Assembly (NCBI GenBank): GCA_021292105.1
Contig: CM037866.1
Span: 6,842,163-6,906,162 of the forward strand
Reading direction: 5' to 3'
From: Anadara kagoshimensis
Lineage: Eukaryota > Mollusca > Bivalvia > Arcoida > Arcidae
DNA length: 64,000 nucleotides
In this document: piece by piece, positions 1 through 11,100 of the stretch
Numbering within the stretch: position 1 is the first letter of the stretch
Layout: every line of letters begins with the position of its first letter
Notes under the pieces: model-generated
The model's database searches: none
What the model saw: the letters and a program-made list of their open reading frames with translations, nothing else
What the model was told of the DNA's origin: nothing
Program-made: the position numbers and the translations under genes

Positions 1-422
1 GTATTGATACAACGATCATTTTGATGTATAGAAAAAGGTTATGGGTTTAAAGGTCAAGGTCACATATGCAAAACAATACCGAAATGTTTAATTATCTTGA
101 AAACTATAAACTTTTTGTATAGGCATGTATATTAGAATGTTGTAGATATTGATACAACGATCATTTTGATGTATAGAAAAAGGTCATGGGTTCAAAGGTC
201 AAGGTCACAGATGCGAAACAATACTGAAATGTTTAATTATCTCAAAAACTATAAACTTTTTGTATAGGCATGTATACTAGAATGTTGTAGGTATTGATAC
301 AACGGTTATCATGATGTAAAAAAAAAAGTCATTGGGGTTTAGTATTTATGTTTTCTTTAAATCTATCAGCTAGCCATTAGTTATCAGGTGAGCGTATCAG
401 GCCCATGGGCCTCTTGTTTAAT
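1..422. mobile_element. Right end of a pearl-like tandem-core element (truncated by window edge)
   Basis: About 2.3 units of a ~148-bp tandem repeat, recognised by GGTCAAGGTCACAGATG and CTATAAACTTTTTGTATAGG, end at a terminal segment with AGGTGAGCG and GGCCCATGGGCCTCTTGTT. The same terminal segment closes the element at 571-2861 and, inverted, opens the one at 21316. The layout of two unique ends around a tandem core resembles 'pearl' elements of bivalves. Confidence 0.7.
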
Positions 423-570
423 TTAAAACAGCAATTCACTTTGATTTATAATTACAACGAAAATATACATGTTTTAAATATTAAGAAAGCAAAGTTTTTG
501 AAAACTATTGGCACTCTAAATTGTGCTATTTGGTTGTACAACAATCCTGTCTGAAAAAAATCTTACTATG

Positions 571-2861
571 TTTTTAGCTCACCTGACCATAGGTCATGTG
601 AGCTTATGGCATAGCGCAGCGTATGTGTGTGTGCGTGCGTGCATGTGTGCCTGCGTCGTTAACACACATTTTCGACTTCTCCTCTGAAAGTACTTGGCAG
701 ATTTAGATGAAACTTGGTGAGAAGTATATATGGGCTGGTGCAATTCAGATTTGTTTGTGGCCTTGCCATGGCTACCATAACAAGGTGACCTAGGGGTGCA
801 AAAATCTTAAAAAATCTTCTTCTCCGAAAGTATTGATTGGAGAAAAAATCTGATGTGATATTTGGCTTCTCTAGGGTTATAAGCCTATAGTTTGTTCATT
901 TTGTGAAATTCGGACAAAAAATAGGTTACGCGTTTTTGTGTTTAATTTTGAAAAAATCGGAAAATAGCTTCAAATTTTTATAACTTGACTATTTGACCGG
1001 ATAATGACATCTTCTTGTTAGTATCTTCAAAATGAGGTCAAGGTCAATTGTGAAGGTCGTGACCTGATTTTTTTACCTCTGATTATAATTATTATCTCGA
1101 AAACTATAAACTTTTCGTACAGTCATGTAAATTAGAATGTTGTAGGTATTGATATAGAAAAAGGTCATGGGTCCAAAGGTCAAGGTCACAGATGCGACAC
1201 AATACCAAAAATGGTTAATTATCTCGAAAACTACAAACTTCTTGTATAGGCATGTATAATAGACTGTTGTAGGTATTGATACAACGATCATTTTGATGTA
1301 TAGAAAAAGGTCATGGGTTCAAAGGCCAAGGTCACAGATGCGAAACAATACCAAAAAGGTTAATTATCTCGAAAACTATAAACCTTTTGTATAGGTATGT
1401 ATATTAGAATATTGTTGGTATTGATGTAGCCATTATTTTCATATATAGATTAAGGTCATTGGTTCAAAGGTCAAGGTCACAGATGCAAAAGAAAATTGAA
1501 ATGGTTCATTATCTTGAAAACTATGAACTTTTTGTATAAGCATGTATATAAGAAAGTTGTAGGTATTGATAATACGATCATTTTGATGTATAGAAAAGGG
1601 TCATGGGTCCAAAGGTCAAGGTCACAGTGGCAAAAAAATACCAAAAAAGTTAAATATCTTGAAAACTATAAACTTTTTGTAAAGGCATGTATATTAGAAT
1701 ATTGTTGGTATTGATGTAACAATTATTTTGATATATAGATTAAGGTCATTGGTTCAAAGGTCAAGGTCACAGATGAGAATGAATACCGAAATGGTTATTT
1801 ATCTCGAAAACTACAAACTTCTTGTATAGGCATGTATAATAGAATGTTGTAGGTATTGATACAATGATCATTTTGATGTATAGAAAAAGGTCATGGGTTA
1901 AAAGGCCAAGGTCACAGATGCGAAACAATACCAAAAAGGTTAATTATCTCGAAAACTATAAACCTTTTGTATAGGTATGTATATTAGAATATTGTTGGTA
2001 TTGATGTAGCCATTATTTTCATATATAGATTAAGGTTATTGGTTCAAAGGTCAAGGTCACAGATGCGAAAGAAAATTGAAATGGTTCATATCTTGAAAAC
2101 TATGAACTTTTTGTATAAGCATGTATATGAGAAAGTTGTAGGTATTGATACAACAATCATTTTGATGTATAGAAAAGGGTCATGGGTCCAAAGGTCAAGG
2201 TCGCAGTGGCAAAACAATACCAAAAAGCTTAATTACCTCGAAAACTATAAACTTTTTGTAAAGGCATGTAATTAGATGCATCATAGATGCGAATCAATAC
2301 TGATCATTTTGATGTATAGAAAAAGGTCTTGGGTTCAAAGGCCAAGGTCACAGATGCGAAACAATACCGAAATGGTTAATTATCTCGAAAACTATAAACT
2401 TTTTGTATAGGCATGTATATTAAAATGTTGTAGGTATTGATACAACAATCATTTTGATGTATAGAAAAAGATCATGGTTTCAAAGGTCAAGGTCACAGAT
2501 GCAAAAACAATACCGAAATGGTTAATTATCTTGAAAACTACTAACTTTTTGTATAGGCATGTACATTTGTATATTAGAATGTTGTAGGTATCGATACAAC
2601 AATCATTTCGATGTATAGAAAAAGGTCATGGGTTTAAAGGTCAAGGTCACAGATGCAAAACAATACTGAAATGATTAATTATCTTGAAAACTATAAACAT
2701 TTTGTAAAGGCGTGTATATTAGAATGTTGTAGGCATTGATACAATGATCATTTTGATGTAAAGAAAAAAGTCATTGGGGTTTAGTATTTATGCTTCTTTA
2801 AATCTATAAGCTAGCCATCAGTTATCAGGTGAGTGTATCAGGCCCATGGACCTCTTGTTTA
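571..2861. mobile_element. Pearl-like element with ~148-bp tandem core
   Basis: Left end TTTTTAGCTCACCTGA, right end CAGGTGAG...GGCCTCTTGTTT; the AGCTCACCTGA and CAGGTGAG pieces are inverted relative to each other. Unique left part to about 1085 contains TTCTTCTCCGAAAG and related low-GC sequence; the rest (about 1090-2790) is roughly eleven diverged copies of a ~148-bp unit. Short open frames within are repeat artefacts. Non-autonomous; the mobilising enzyme is unknown here. Confidence 0.75.
1090..2790. repeat. ~148-bp tandem repeat array, about 11 units
   Basis: Each unit has the landmarks GGTATTGATACAACGATCAT, TTTGATGTATAGAAAAAGGT, GGTTCAAAGGTCAAGGTCAC and CTCGAAAACTATAAACTTTT in the same order. 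Units vary in length by a few bases and differ by scattered substitutions. Each unit carries AGGTCAAGGTCA, a doubled nuclear-receptor half-site. Confidence 0.9.
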
Positions 2862-2898
2862 AAATTTAATTTTTATTTTTTGTCGGGTGAGTACTGTT

Positions 2899-3668
2899 TA
2901 CTGTAAATCAGGAATTTAATGCGTCGTGAAATTAATGCGAATTGCCGATTTTGCTGTAAAATGCGTATTTAAATTAATGCGATTTTTTGAAATTCCAAAA
3001 ATTTCTTTTGCCATCTTTTATCTTGAAAAAATAACAAAAAGTTGAGTTATTGTCTTATGACTTGTTTATTATTCCATAATCATGTAATAATCATACACTT
3101 TCGGGTAGATACTACCGTAGTATTTATACAAGTAAACAGGGTATAGCTTACAAAGGGTACTGACGGTAAATGTTGATGCAACTTTAACAGGTTTTTCATC
3201 ATTAAAGAGTGGTTTCTGATTGTCAAATCAAAGAAACACATAGTTTGTTTAGAAACAAACAGTACTAAAAGTATTTCGCTTGGGGTTGGAGTAGAATCGG
3301 CACCACAAAGAAATTTGTTTGGTGCATATAAGGAATGTCCCGTTTCACTGTAAATCATTGTTTCAAACATTGCAATGTGGAAGTTTGTGACGAAAAAAGT
3401 CTCACTTATATTGCTAAATTTTCGACAATTTATGAAGAATTTAAAAATACTTTACACCAGAACCATGGAGAATTATCGTCAACAGACAGAGGAGAAGGGT
3501 TCTGATGATTGAACCAGGATTACAACTTCCGGTTCAAGGGCGATAAATAAATTTACATTGAACTTTTGCAAATCAGAAAATTAATGCAACAAGAAATTAA
3601 TGCGATGAAATGGGCCTCGCATTTTTGGCATTAATTTCTTGCTCGCATTAATTTCTTGATTTACAGTA
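2899..3668. mobile_element. 770-bp TACTGTAAA inverted-repeat element
   Basis: Begins TACTGTAAATCAGGAATTTA and ends with the inverse, ...ATTTCTTGATTTACAGTA; both ends carry repeated 'ATTAATGCG' motifs. It is the longest member here of a family with TACTGTRAA ends; short members lie at 28057, 29334, 33736 and 41625. Internal open frames have no recognisable domain. Confidence 0.75.
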
Positions 3669-4085
3669 TTTAAAACTTCAAACCCTCAACTTTCTACTCC
3701 CGAGGCAGATGCTCTGTCACTAAGGTGGTAATGATATTTGCAATTTATTCTGAGTACCTATGTTTTTCTTATTTTAGGAAAATTACTAGTTTTCCTTAAG
3801 GGACCTTAAAAACTGATGTCTTATGTCATAGCAGGCATGGTACATTAAACAGCCCTGAAAACACTGCAAAAAAAAAAATAAAAATCTGCCACTTCACCTA
3901 GACCTGGTGACATCTCGAATGTTAAGCATGATTCTATAGGTAAAGCTGGCACTAGCCCCTGAACCACATAAAACACAGGTGTAATTGTTTCCTTTTTTGT
4001 GGTGTATGAGATGTTCTAGCTCTTCCTGTGTATTTGTGACTAAGTCTTCTTCTTGAATGATACTGTAAATGGCAAATTGTGAAAC
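3669..4085. other. Intergenic, no feature recognised
   Basis: AT-rich unique-looking sequence with a short poly-A tract (3870-3882). I see no splice-bounded coding segment and no terminal repeats. Confidence 0.5.
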
Positions 4086-4224
4086 CATTTATTTATCCCC
4101 CTTGCAAACAAAATTTAGGGTTATATAGGAATCACCCTGCCTGTCTGTCTGTCCGTCTGGTTGTACGTCACAATACTGTGTCTGCTCAATATCTTTCATG
4201 TCTCGCTTGGACGAGATGTGGAAA
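4086..4224. mobile_element. Left-end fragment of a second pearl-like family
   Basis: TATCCCCCTTGCAAACAAA, ATATAGGAATCACCCTG and a TGTCTGTCTGTCCGTCTG stretch repeat the start of the element at about 8071. The copy stops before any tandem core and runs straight into a SINE fragment. Confidence 0.6.
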
Positions 4225-4440
4225 AGTGAGTTTTCCTTTACTGGTTCACCTGGTGTCAGTATAATATAACTAGGGGAGTGGTACACTTGTCTGCGGCATA
4301 CTGACTCGGTGACCTAGCACCTTAAAGTCATCGATTAATCCATACTCCATAGAGATTAATAAAGTAGTTATTCTTGGGAATAGCTGAAAAAATGCTTATG
4401 CGATGTTAAGCAACATTCAGCAACAACCCTTGTCGTTAGA
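4225..4440 (+). mobile_element. 5'-truncated SINE fragment
   Basis: Matches the body of the SINE at 17258-17630 (ACTGGTTCACCTGGTGTCAG, TGTCTGCGGCATACTGACTC, AATAGCTGAAAAA) and ends in the same GTTAAGCAACATTCAGCAAC tail. The tRNA-like head is missing. Confidence 0.7.
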
Positions 4441-4524
4441 TACGAGTACTGTCATTTTGTGATACTGCTTTCAGTAGTTTCTTTATGTTGATCTGTATTT
4501 GCTTCAACTATTGGAACACCTTAT

Positions 4525-5273
4525 CAGGGTTTTACACAACTTTTCAAAAATGTGGGTTTTTGGGACTCCAATAAAAAAATAAATGGGGTCCAAACTTTCA
4601 AATGTGGGTCCCAAAACTGAATTAAATTAAAAGTATTGATTGTATAGTTATGATTATATATAGTCCTGGTGTCGTGATAATGTTGAAGTTTGAAAATTGT
4701 TACAACCGACTGTGAATGCATTCTTTTTCGATGCATGGATGCGTAAATCACAAGCCACCACCTTTTTTTGCATTGTATTTCACACATGGATACCGCGTTA
4801 TCCATGCTGTTAAAAACCCTTGTTCTCTTTTAAATGTCAAGTCAGATGAGCCCGACTGCACAGGTTCTGAATCGGGTATCTTTGATTCTTTTTCTTTTGG
4901 TGTACACTTAGAAAATCGCCAATATTAATTTGCCGTTTAGCCATTATGACAGTTCATGCAAGCTACTGATGTCAAGGTGTCTAGCCGATCCAAAGCGAAT
5001 TCCACTACGGGCCAATTAAACCTTTGCCGGAAATTTACGAGTGCTATTTTTACACACCAATGTATTTTTAGTATGCGGGAAATTCTGACATTCAGAGGGT
5101 TTTCGAAAAATCCTTGTCCATATTAACAGAAATTTAAAACACGTTTTTCAATTCAATTCAAATTGGTTCCAGATTTTTTTGCGTCCTTATGGACGCATAT
5201 GATAATTTTGTTTGCGTCCAACATAATTTATTTTGCGTAAAAAACGCAGAATTGCGCGTCCCGTAAAACCCTG
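4525..5273. mobile_element. hAT-like non-autonomous DNA element, 749 bp
   Basis: Perfect 11-bp terminal inverted repeats CAGGGTTTTAC / GTAAAACCCTG. The flanks form an imperfect 8-bp target duplication, CACCTTAT (4517-4524) and AGCCTTAT (5274-5281). CAGGG ends and 8-bp duplications are typical of hAT transposons. The inside has an open frame of 70 codons at 4716-4928 without recognisable domains. Confidence 0.7.
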
Positions 5274-5440
5274 AGCCTTATTCAGCAGTGTGGCCCGGTT
5301 TTTCATTAATCAAGTAGGCAAACTTCAAATGGATATCCAAATTGTTACGGTTGTAGCAATGATTTTTTATTTTGCTTAATAATAGTTTCATCACTACTTG
5401 ATAAACTTGATAAAGCATTTTTAGTTGACTTGAGTAATAG

Positions 5441-5750
5441 TGTTTAACGTCCCAGTCAAGAATATTTCACTTATATCGAGACATCGGCAGCTATACGCAA
5501 AGATGCAGAAATTTTGCCTTTGCGTTGCGCTTATGGCATTATACAGCAGGGTTCTTTATCGTGCCAAGCCTGTCATGACACGGGACCTTCTTTATTTTTA
5601 GTTCCCATCTGAAAGAATCGTGACTTTCATTTTGTAATGCTTGGCGAAAGAACAGTCACTACCAACTGTCAAGTCTTGGGTTAGACCTGGTCAGGGTTCG
5701 AACCCAAGACCTCTCACTTACCGAGCGAGCACTTTACCAACTGAGCTAAT
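5441..5750 (-). mobile_element. tRNA-derived SINE
   Basis: Read on the minus strand it starts TAGCTCAGTTGGTAAAGTGC (A box) and continues to GGTTCGAACC (B box), the RNA polymerase III promoter of a tRNA head. The body ends with GATATAAGTGAAATATTCTT then GACTGGGACGTTAAACA. This tail recurs in other SINE copies across the window. Confidence 0.85.
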
Positions 5751-6284
5751 AATTGTTTCCTGGAGTGTTTTAGTGTTTTTAGTGGCTAAATGGCTAAAAG
5801 TATTTTGATGACAGAAACAAGTCTGCACCAATCAGTTTCAAGAAAAAAATTTGCATAAATAAATAAGTAATAAATAAATAAATAATTATTATTATAATAA
5901 TTTTATTGCTCCAGTACAATTACAATAGTTGATAATCGCAAGATGTACAGAATAATTGAAAAGAAAAAATGCCATAAAGAGAGATAACTCAAGTCAGGTC
6001 CAGTGTTGCAATGGGGTTTGAATTGCCTCCTTTTGACCATTAATGAAAAAATTAAAAAATGACAGTTGTTTTTGAATGTATTTTCAGTATATTATAGACC
6101 TGAAGCAAACTTTTATTGTTTAAAGGCCAGCCACTCTGTTACCCTTGGTACATATTTAGCTGGATATGATGCCTTAGGGGTCCTGTATACAGTTTTCTAC
6201 AGGGGAGGTAAGTATGGTTGGCAATAACATTTATAGATGCATTTCAAAAAAAATAAGTTTTTTGATAAAACATCCTTATACACC

Positions 6285-6620
6285 CATGTTACAGGACTTT
6301 TTGTGGTATAGCATTGTCCGTCGAAATGTCTGTCTGTCTGTCAGTACGTTAACAACTTTCTTGTCCCATCTTTTGACTTTATGAGGATATCAATATGAAA
6401 CTTGTACCAAACATGTGTTATGGGAAGGCAGTATAAAATTTAGGTTCCAAGTTTTAATGGGCAAGGTCACAGTTTGAGTTTAAACGTCAAATATGGTCAT
6501 AATGTAGACAATGCAAGAACTGTTTTATTTTTAATTTAATTTTTTCAAATTTAGTATGGATAAATTACAACAAGTACCAGTTTGTAACAATGTTTAACAT
6601 ATAGAACTGGAGTTATGGTT
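6285..6620. repeat. Fragment of a pearl-like element start
   Basis: Contains a TGTCTGTCTGTCTGTCAG stretch followed by sequence of the 'ATGAAACTTGTACCAAACAT' type that is common to the ends of these elements. No complete boundaries are visible; it is broken on the right by the palindromic element at 6625. Confidence 0.45.
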
Positions 6621-6624
6621 TTTT

Positions 6625-6804
6625 GTACAGTTAAGCCTGTTCTATAAAGGTCACCCAAGGGAACCAGTAAAAGTGGCCTTTATAGGCAGGTGGCCTTTAT
6701 ATACAATTTAAAGCATATGAATAAAGAACAATTGGGATGCAAATCTACTGGCCTTTATAAGCAGGTGGCTCTTATATAGAGGTGGTTTTTAAGGCAGGTT
6801 GTAC
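6625..6804. mobile_element. Palindromic small DNA element (GGCCTTTATA family)
   Basis: Starts TACAGTTAAGCCTG and ends AAGGCAGGTTGTAC, imperfect inverse of each other, with inner AGTGGCCTTTATA and TATAAGCAGGTGG motifs. Other members lie at 15425, 55583, 57428 and 61923. Confidence 0.75.
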
Positions 6805-7265
6805 TTTATCTAGTTTCTGGTATATTGTGTTGAATTTTCCTGTGAGTGGAACATGTCCCACAGTTTTTGACTGATTGTTTTGAAATTTTACATGTGTTAT
6901 AGTGATCTTATGAAGATAAAGATGCATGAAATTTAGGAGTTATGGCCCTTTGAGTGACAAATAAGGACATAATGTAGAAAATGTAAGAACTTTTTTCACT
7001 TTTCATTTTATTCCTTTTCCACTTTTGTATGGTTTCACAAGAAGCAATAATGTTTTAGAACTGGTTTTTATGTTGAGTTTCAACATTCCGCAAAATTGTA
7101 AAATTGCAAAATTGCAAAATTGCATCCAGTTTCTCGTATCTTGTGTTAATTTTAAACCTTGACGGGCGTATATCGCCCTGCTCAGTGGTGCTCTTGTAAA
7201 GACTTTTCCTCCATAAGAGGGATACTATAGTTTATATATAATTCTGTATTCTGTGTCTAGGTACA
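6805..7265. other. Intergenic, repeat-like but unassigned
   Basis: Sequence such as AATTTTACATGTGTTATAGT and a short GCAAAATT run suggests old pearl-like material continuing from 6285; no boundaries can be set and no coding segment is seen. Confidence 0.4.
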
Positions 7266-7269
7266 ATAA

Positions 7270-7715
7270 AGATTAAACTGACTGGAGCCCATGAAGTATT
7301 TGCATGTTGTGATGAACCTGTTATGAAGTTCCAAGTTTTCACACAAATGGAACCCACCCGAGCCCACAAAAGATTTCCTTGTTTTAGTCAATCTGTTATG
7401 AAGTCACAAGTTTTCACACAAATGGAGCCCACCTGAGCCCACAAAAGATTTCCTTGTTTTAGTCAATCTGTTATGAAATCACAAGTTTTCACACAAATGG
7501 AACCCACCTGAGCCCACAAAGCATTTTCTTGTTTTGTCGAACCTGCTATGAAGTCACAAGTTTTTACACAAACGGAACCCACCTGAGCCCAAAAAGCATT
7601 TCCTTGTTTTAGTCAACATGCTATGAAGTCACAAGTATTCACACAAATGGATCCCACCTGAGCCCTCAAAGCATTTTCTTGTTTTGTCGAACCAGCTATG
7701 AAGTCCAAGTCATCA
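7270..7715. repeat. 75-bp minisatellite, about 6 units
   Basis: The landmark AGCCCACAAA-type motif recurs at 7286, 7361, 7436, 7511, 7586 and 7661, exactly 75 bp apart each time. Units include GAAGTCACAAGTTTTCACAC and TTCCTTGTTTTAGTC with few changes. Confidence 0.9.
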
Positions 7716-7839
7716 GCTCACTATGAGAAGGATTAAATGGTGGATACATATAGCATCAAGATGAGTACCTACTCAATAGCATTTATAGTGGCACTAAGCT
7801 ATGTACCACAATGTCCAGGTATAGTATAAATTGATTGTT

Positions 7840-8065
7840 CAGTGTTTATTTACTTCATCCTCCTTCTCTCCTTTTTCATTCACCCCTCTTCTCTTCACCT
7901 TCAACCCTTGCCACTACCTTCAACCATTTATAATCTTTACTCATTTTCCTACACCCTTCCCTCCCTTTATTATCCATCAACCCTCTTCTCTTTACCCTTT
8001 TTTGCCCTCTTTATCTTTAGTTTGTCGTTCACTCTCCACACTTTTCTCTACCTCATAATTCCTCT
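7840..8065. repeat. Pyrimidine-rich tract, left piece
   Basis: C/T-rich plus strand (CTTCATCCTCCTTCTCTCC and similar). Similar sequence resumes at about 11200, so the block appears split by the insertion of the element at about 8071-11160. Open frames here are compositional. Confidence 0.7.
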
Positions 8066-8159
8066 TTTTATATCCCCGCAAACGAAGTTGGGGGGGGGGG
8101 GGGGGGTATATAGGAATCACCCTGTCCGTCTGTCTGTCTGTCTGTCCGTCTGTCCCACT

Positions 8160-8732
8160 TCGTGTCCGGAACAGAACTTTTGAACTGTAGCACCTAGGAT
8201 TATCAAACTTGGTATGTGGATGCATCATGGGAAGGTGATGTGTCATGTACTAAATTTAGATCGCTGTGACCTTGACTTTGACCTTTGACCTCTATGATAG
8301 TAAAACCTTGTGCATCTTCGTGTTGGAACAGAACTTTTTATCATAGCACCTTGGATTATCAAACTTGGTATGTGGATGCATCATGGGAAGGCAATGTGTC
8401 ATGTACCAAATTTAGGTCACTGTGACCTTGACCCTAACCTTTGACCTCTATGATAGTAAAACCTTGTGCATCTTCGTGTCCGGAACAGAACTTTTGTACC
8501 GTAGCACCTAGGATTATCAAACTTGGTATGTGGATACATCATGGGAAGGCAATGTGTCATGTACCAAATTTAGGTCAATGTGACCTTGACTTTTACCTTT
8601 GACCTCTATGATAGTAAAACCTTGTGCATCTTCGTGTCTGGAACAGAACTTTTGTACCCTAGCACCTAGGAATATCAAAGTTGGTATGTGGATGCATCAT
8701 GGGAAGGCGATGTGTCATGTACCAAGTTTAGG
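8160..8732. repeat. ~155-bp tandem units, about 4 copies
   Basis: GAACAGAACTTTTG starts recur near 8171, 8329, 8484 and 8641. Each unit contains TGACCTTGACTTTGACCTTT or a close variant, which on the minus strand is a DR1 nuclear-receptor element next to an extended half-site. The fourth unit is cut by the insertion at 8733. Confidence 0.85.
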
Positions 8733-10493
8733 CAGGGCTCTCAAGTACTGAAAATTTCAAATGCAGGTCATGACCTGCATTGGATTTCACAAATGCAGGT
8801 CACTGCGTGGACGGACTTTTTCAAGCTTAACAAAATCAATAATTAGACTTTATACATTTTATTTTCCAAAAAACATTGTGCATACAATCACATGATAATG
8901 CCAATACTTCTTTTTCTGGCCTTCTCTTTTTTCAATGTTATATTCATGGCAAACTTTTTTTTGCCCTTCTCAGTACCTTATCACTTGGCAGGGTTCGAAA
9001 TTAGACACGCATACTCGCTAATAGCTTGTAGATCTGCCGAATAGCGAGTGGAAATAAAAGCCACTCGCATAGTTGAGCGAGTGAATAAAAAAAAAAGCTA
9101 AATCATTTACAATCTACTTTTCAATTAACTGTCACATTGCATGAAAAAAAAAAGAAATGCGGCCGAAATAAGTCATATTGTCTGGGCATCTCTATCATAA
9201 ACAAATTCGGATTACTCGGGCATATACGTTAATGTATAATATTAGGTTTTCCGGAACACGTGGCTACGATTGGCTGCTTAATTTAGTCTTCGTCTCTGAT
9301 TCGTTGTTTAAAATAGACCGGTGAAAATCCCATTACCATCATGCTTTACTGTAGCACGTGAATAAAAAAGTAAAAAAAAAAAAATGTCGCAAAAGTCCAT
9401 TACAAATTTTATAATTTCAGCTAGTCATTTTTCATTTTAGCTAGTGAATAAAAATTGTACAAGCTAATTTTTGCTAGTGGTAAATATTGCTAAAATCGAA
9501 TCCTGCTTGGTTCATAATTGAAACATAATTCATCAGAATTTTATTTACAACTTAACAGTGAATTTATTGTGTCCTGATAGACTAGCTCTAAATTCTGTAA
9601 AAATATGTTTTACATGAGAGAATAGTCTTTCACAGTCTGAATTACTGTTTGGTAAAATCAAAAACACTTTAAATAATATTTACAAAATGGTCATAAGATT
9701 GAAAAACTATACCCACTGACTGCATGTTTACTAAAACTATTTTTTGCATTTTATTTCACTCTGTTTATTGTTAAAAGTGCATAAGTACTTTATAATAAGC
9801 TTCTGGTATTTTTCATGTCATAGTTGAGCAGGACATTTTTTAAATAAATGAATAATTAAAAAAAATTGTTTGAAAATAAACTAAAATATAAATAAAATTA
9901 TGTTGTTTAATATCACAATGATGAATGAATCAAATACTACATATTTTAGAATAGTGCCAGTCTTTTATAAATATAGATTGATAGATTGCTGTTTGAGTTA
10001 TCTCCCTTTTGTAAACACATGGCACAACTGACAGATGCACCACTGTGACACTGTCACTTTCCAGCAATGATTTTCACTATTTAACATCATGCAATCGGAT
10101 AATGCTTTTATTTATGGATTATTTCATGAAAAAGGAACATTCTAAGTGAGTCTGTTCTATTTAAAAAATCGAAGTGCAGTTTATGTTTTTCCTGTTACCT
10201 ATGTACACTATATACCCGATATACACAGGTGTTAATCCAGTACTTGTGCTGTTTATTTACCATGACTGATCAATCACAGGTGGACAGATTAATTAGTGTC
10301 TATACACAAACAATCATTGCCCAGGGACTTGAAAATTGGAGTAATTAAGAATTACTTTACGCAAGACTTCGAACTTCAGGATTCCCGGGTCATATGAAAA
10401 TTTGCAGGTTATTAAATGGGTGCGGGTGTTATGCGGGTCATGGTCTTAATTTCCGGGTGTGACCCGCACGATCTGGGTGACTTGAGAGCCCTG
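8733..10493. mobile_element. hAT-like DNA element, 1,761 bp
   Basis: Perfect 14-bp terminal inverted repeats CAGGGCTCTCAAGT / ACTTGAGAGCCCTG. Flanked by an 8-bp target duplication with one mismatch, AGTTTAGG (8725-8732) and AATTTAGG (10494-10501), and the interrupted tandem unit reads on across it. Subterminal repeats such as TGCAGGTCATGACCTGCA are present. No transposase frame is seen, so it is non-autonomous or decayed. Confidence 0.85.
8989..9505. mobile_element. 517-bp element nested inside the 1,761-bp element
   Basis: Ends CAGGGTTCGAAATTAG and CTAAAATCGAATCCTG are near-perfect inverse repeats (14 of 16), flanked by an exact 5-bp duplication CTTGG (8984-8988 and 9506-9510). CAGGG ends with a 5-bp duplication would fit a hAT subgroup with short target sites. 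Contains repeated 'CTAGTGAATAAAA' type motifs near one end. Confidence 0.75.
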
Positions 10494-10539
10494 AATTTAG
10501 GTCACTGTGACCTTGACTTTGACCCTTGACCTATGATAT

Positions 10540-11100
10540 GAGGGGTAACCATTTTGTATAATCAACTCCTCTTACAGCTTTTAACCAAAAAGACTGAAAC
10601 TTTGTTGGATGTTTCTATATACATTGAACATGTGCACCTTTTATTTTTGTTGGATTATATTATTTTTTTCAGATTTTATGGGTAGTTGAACTTAGTCATT
10701 TTTCAACAATATTCCATATTAGGGGTACTCATTTTGTATAATCAACTCCTCTTACAGCTTTTAACAAAGAAGTCTGAAACTTTGCAGGATGTTTCTATAT
10801 ACATTGAACATGTGCACCTCCTTTTTTTGTTGGATTATATTATTTTCTTCATATTTTATGGGTAGTTTAACTTGGTCATTTTTCAACAATATTCCATATG
10901 AAGGATACCCATTTTGTATAATCAACTCCTCTTACAGCTTTTAACAAACAAGTCTGAAACTTTACAGAATGTTTCTATATACATTGAACATTTGCACCTC
11001 CTTTTTTGGCTGGATAATATATTTACTTATTTATATTTCAATTTTTTAAAACTATGCATAGATATTGAGCATCATAATAACATTATCGGTTTCATCACAT
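10540..11100. repeat. ~183-bp tandem units, 3 copies
   Basis: CCATTTTGTATAATCAACTC followed by CTCTTACAGCTTTTAACAAA and GTTTCTATATACATTGAACA recurs at about 10549, 10731 and 10911. The third copy diverges after 11010. Confidence 0.85.

Noticed and set aside
1090-2790. CRISPR-like array
   Set aside because: Units are ~148 bp, diverged and contiguous with no spacers, in a eukaryotic intron-bearing genome.
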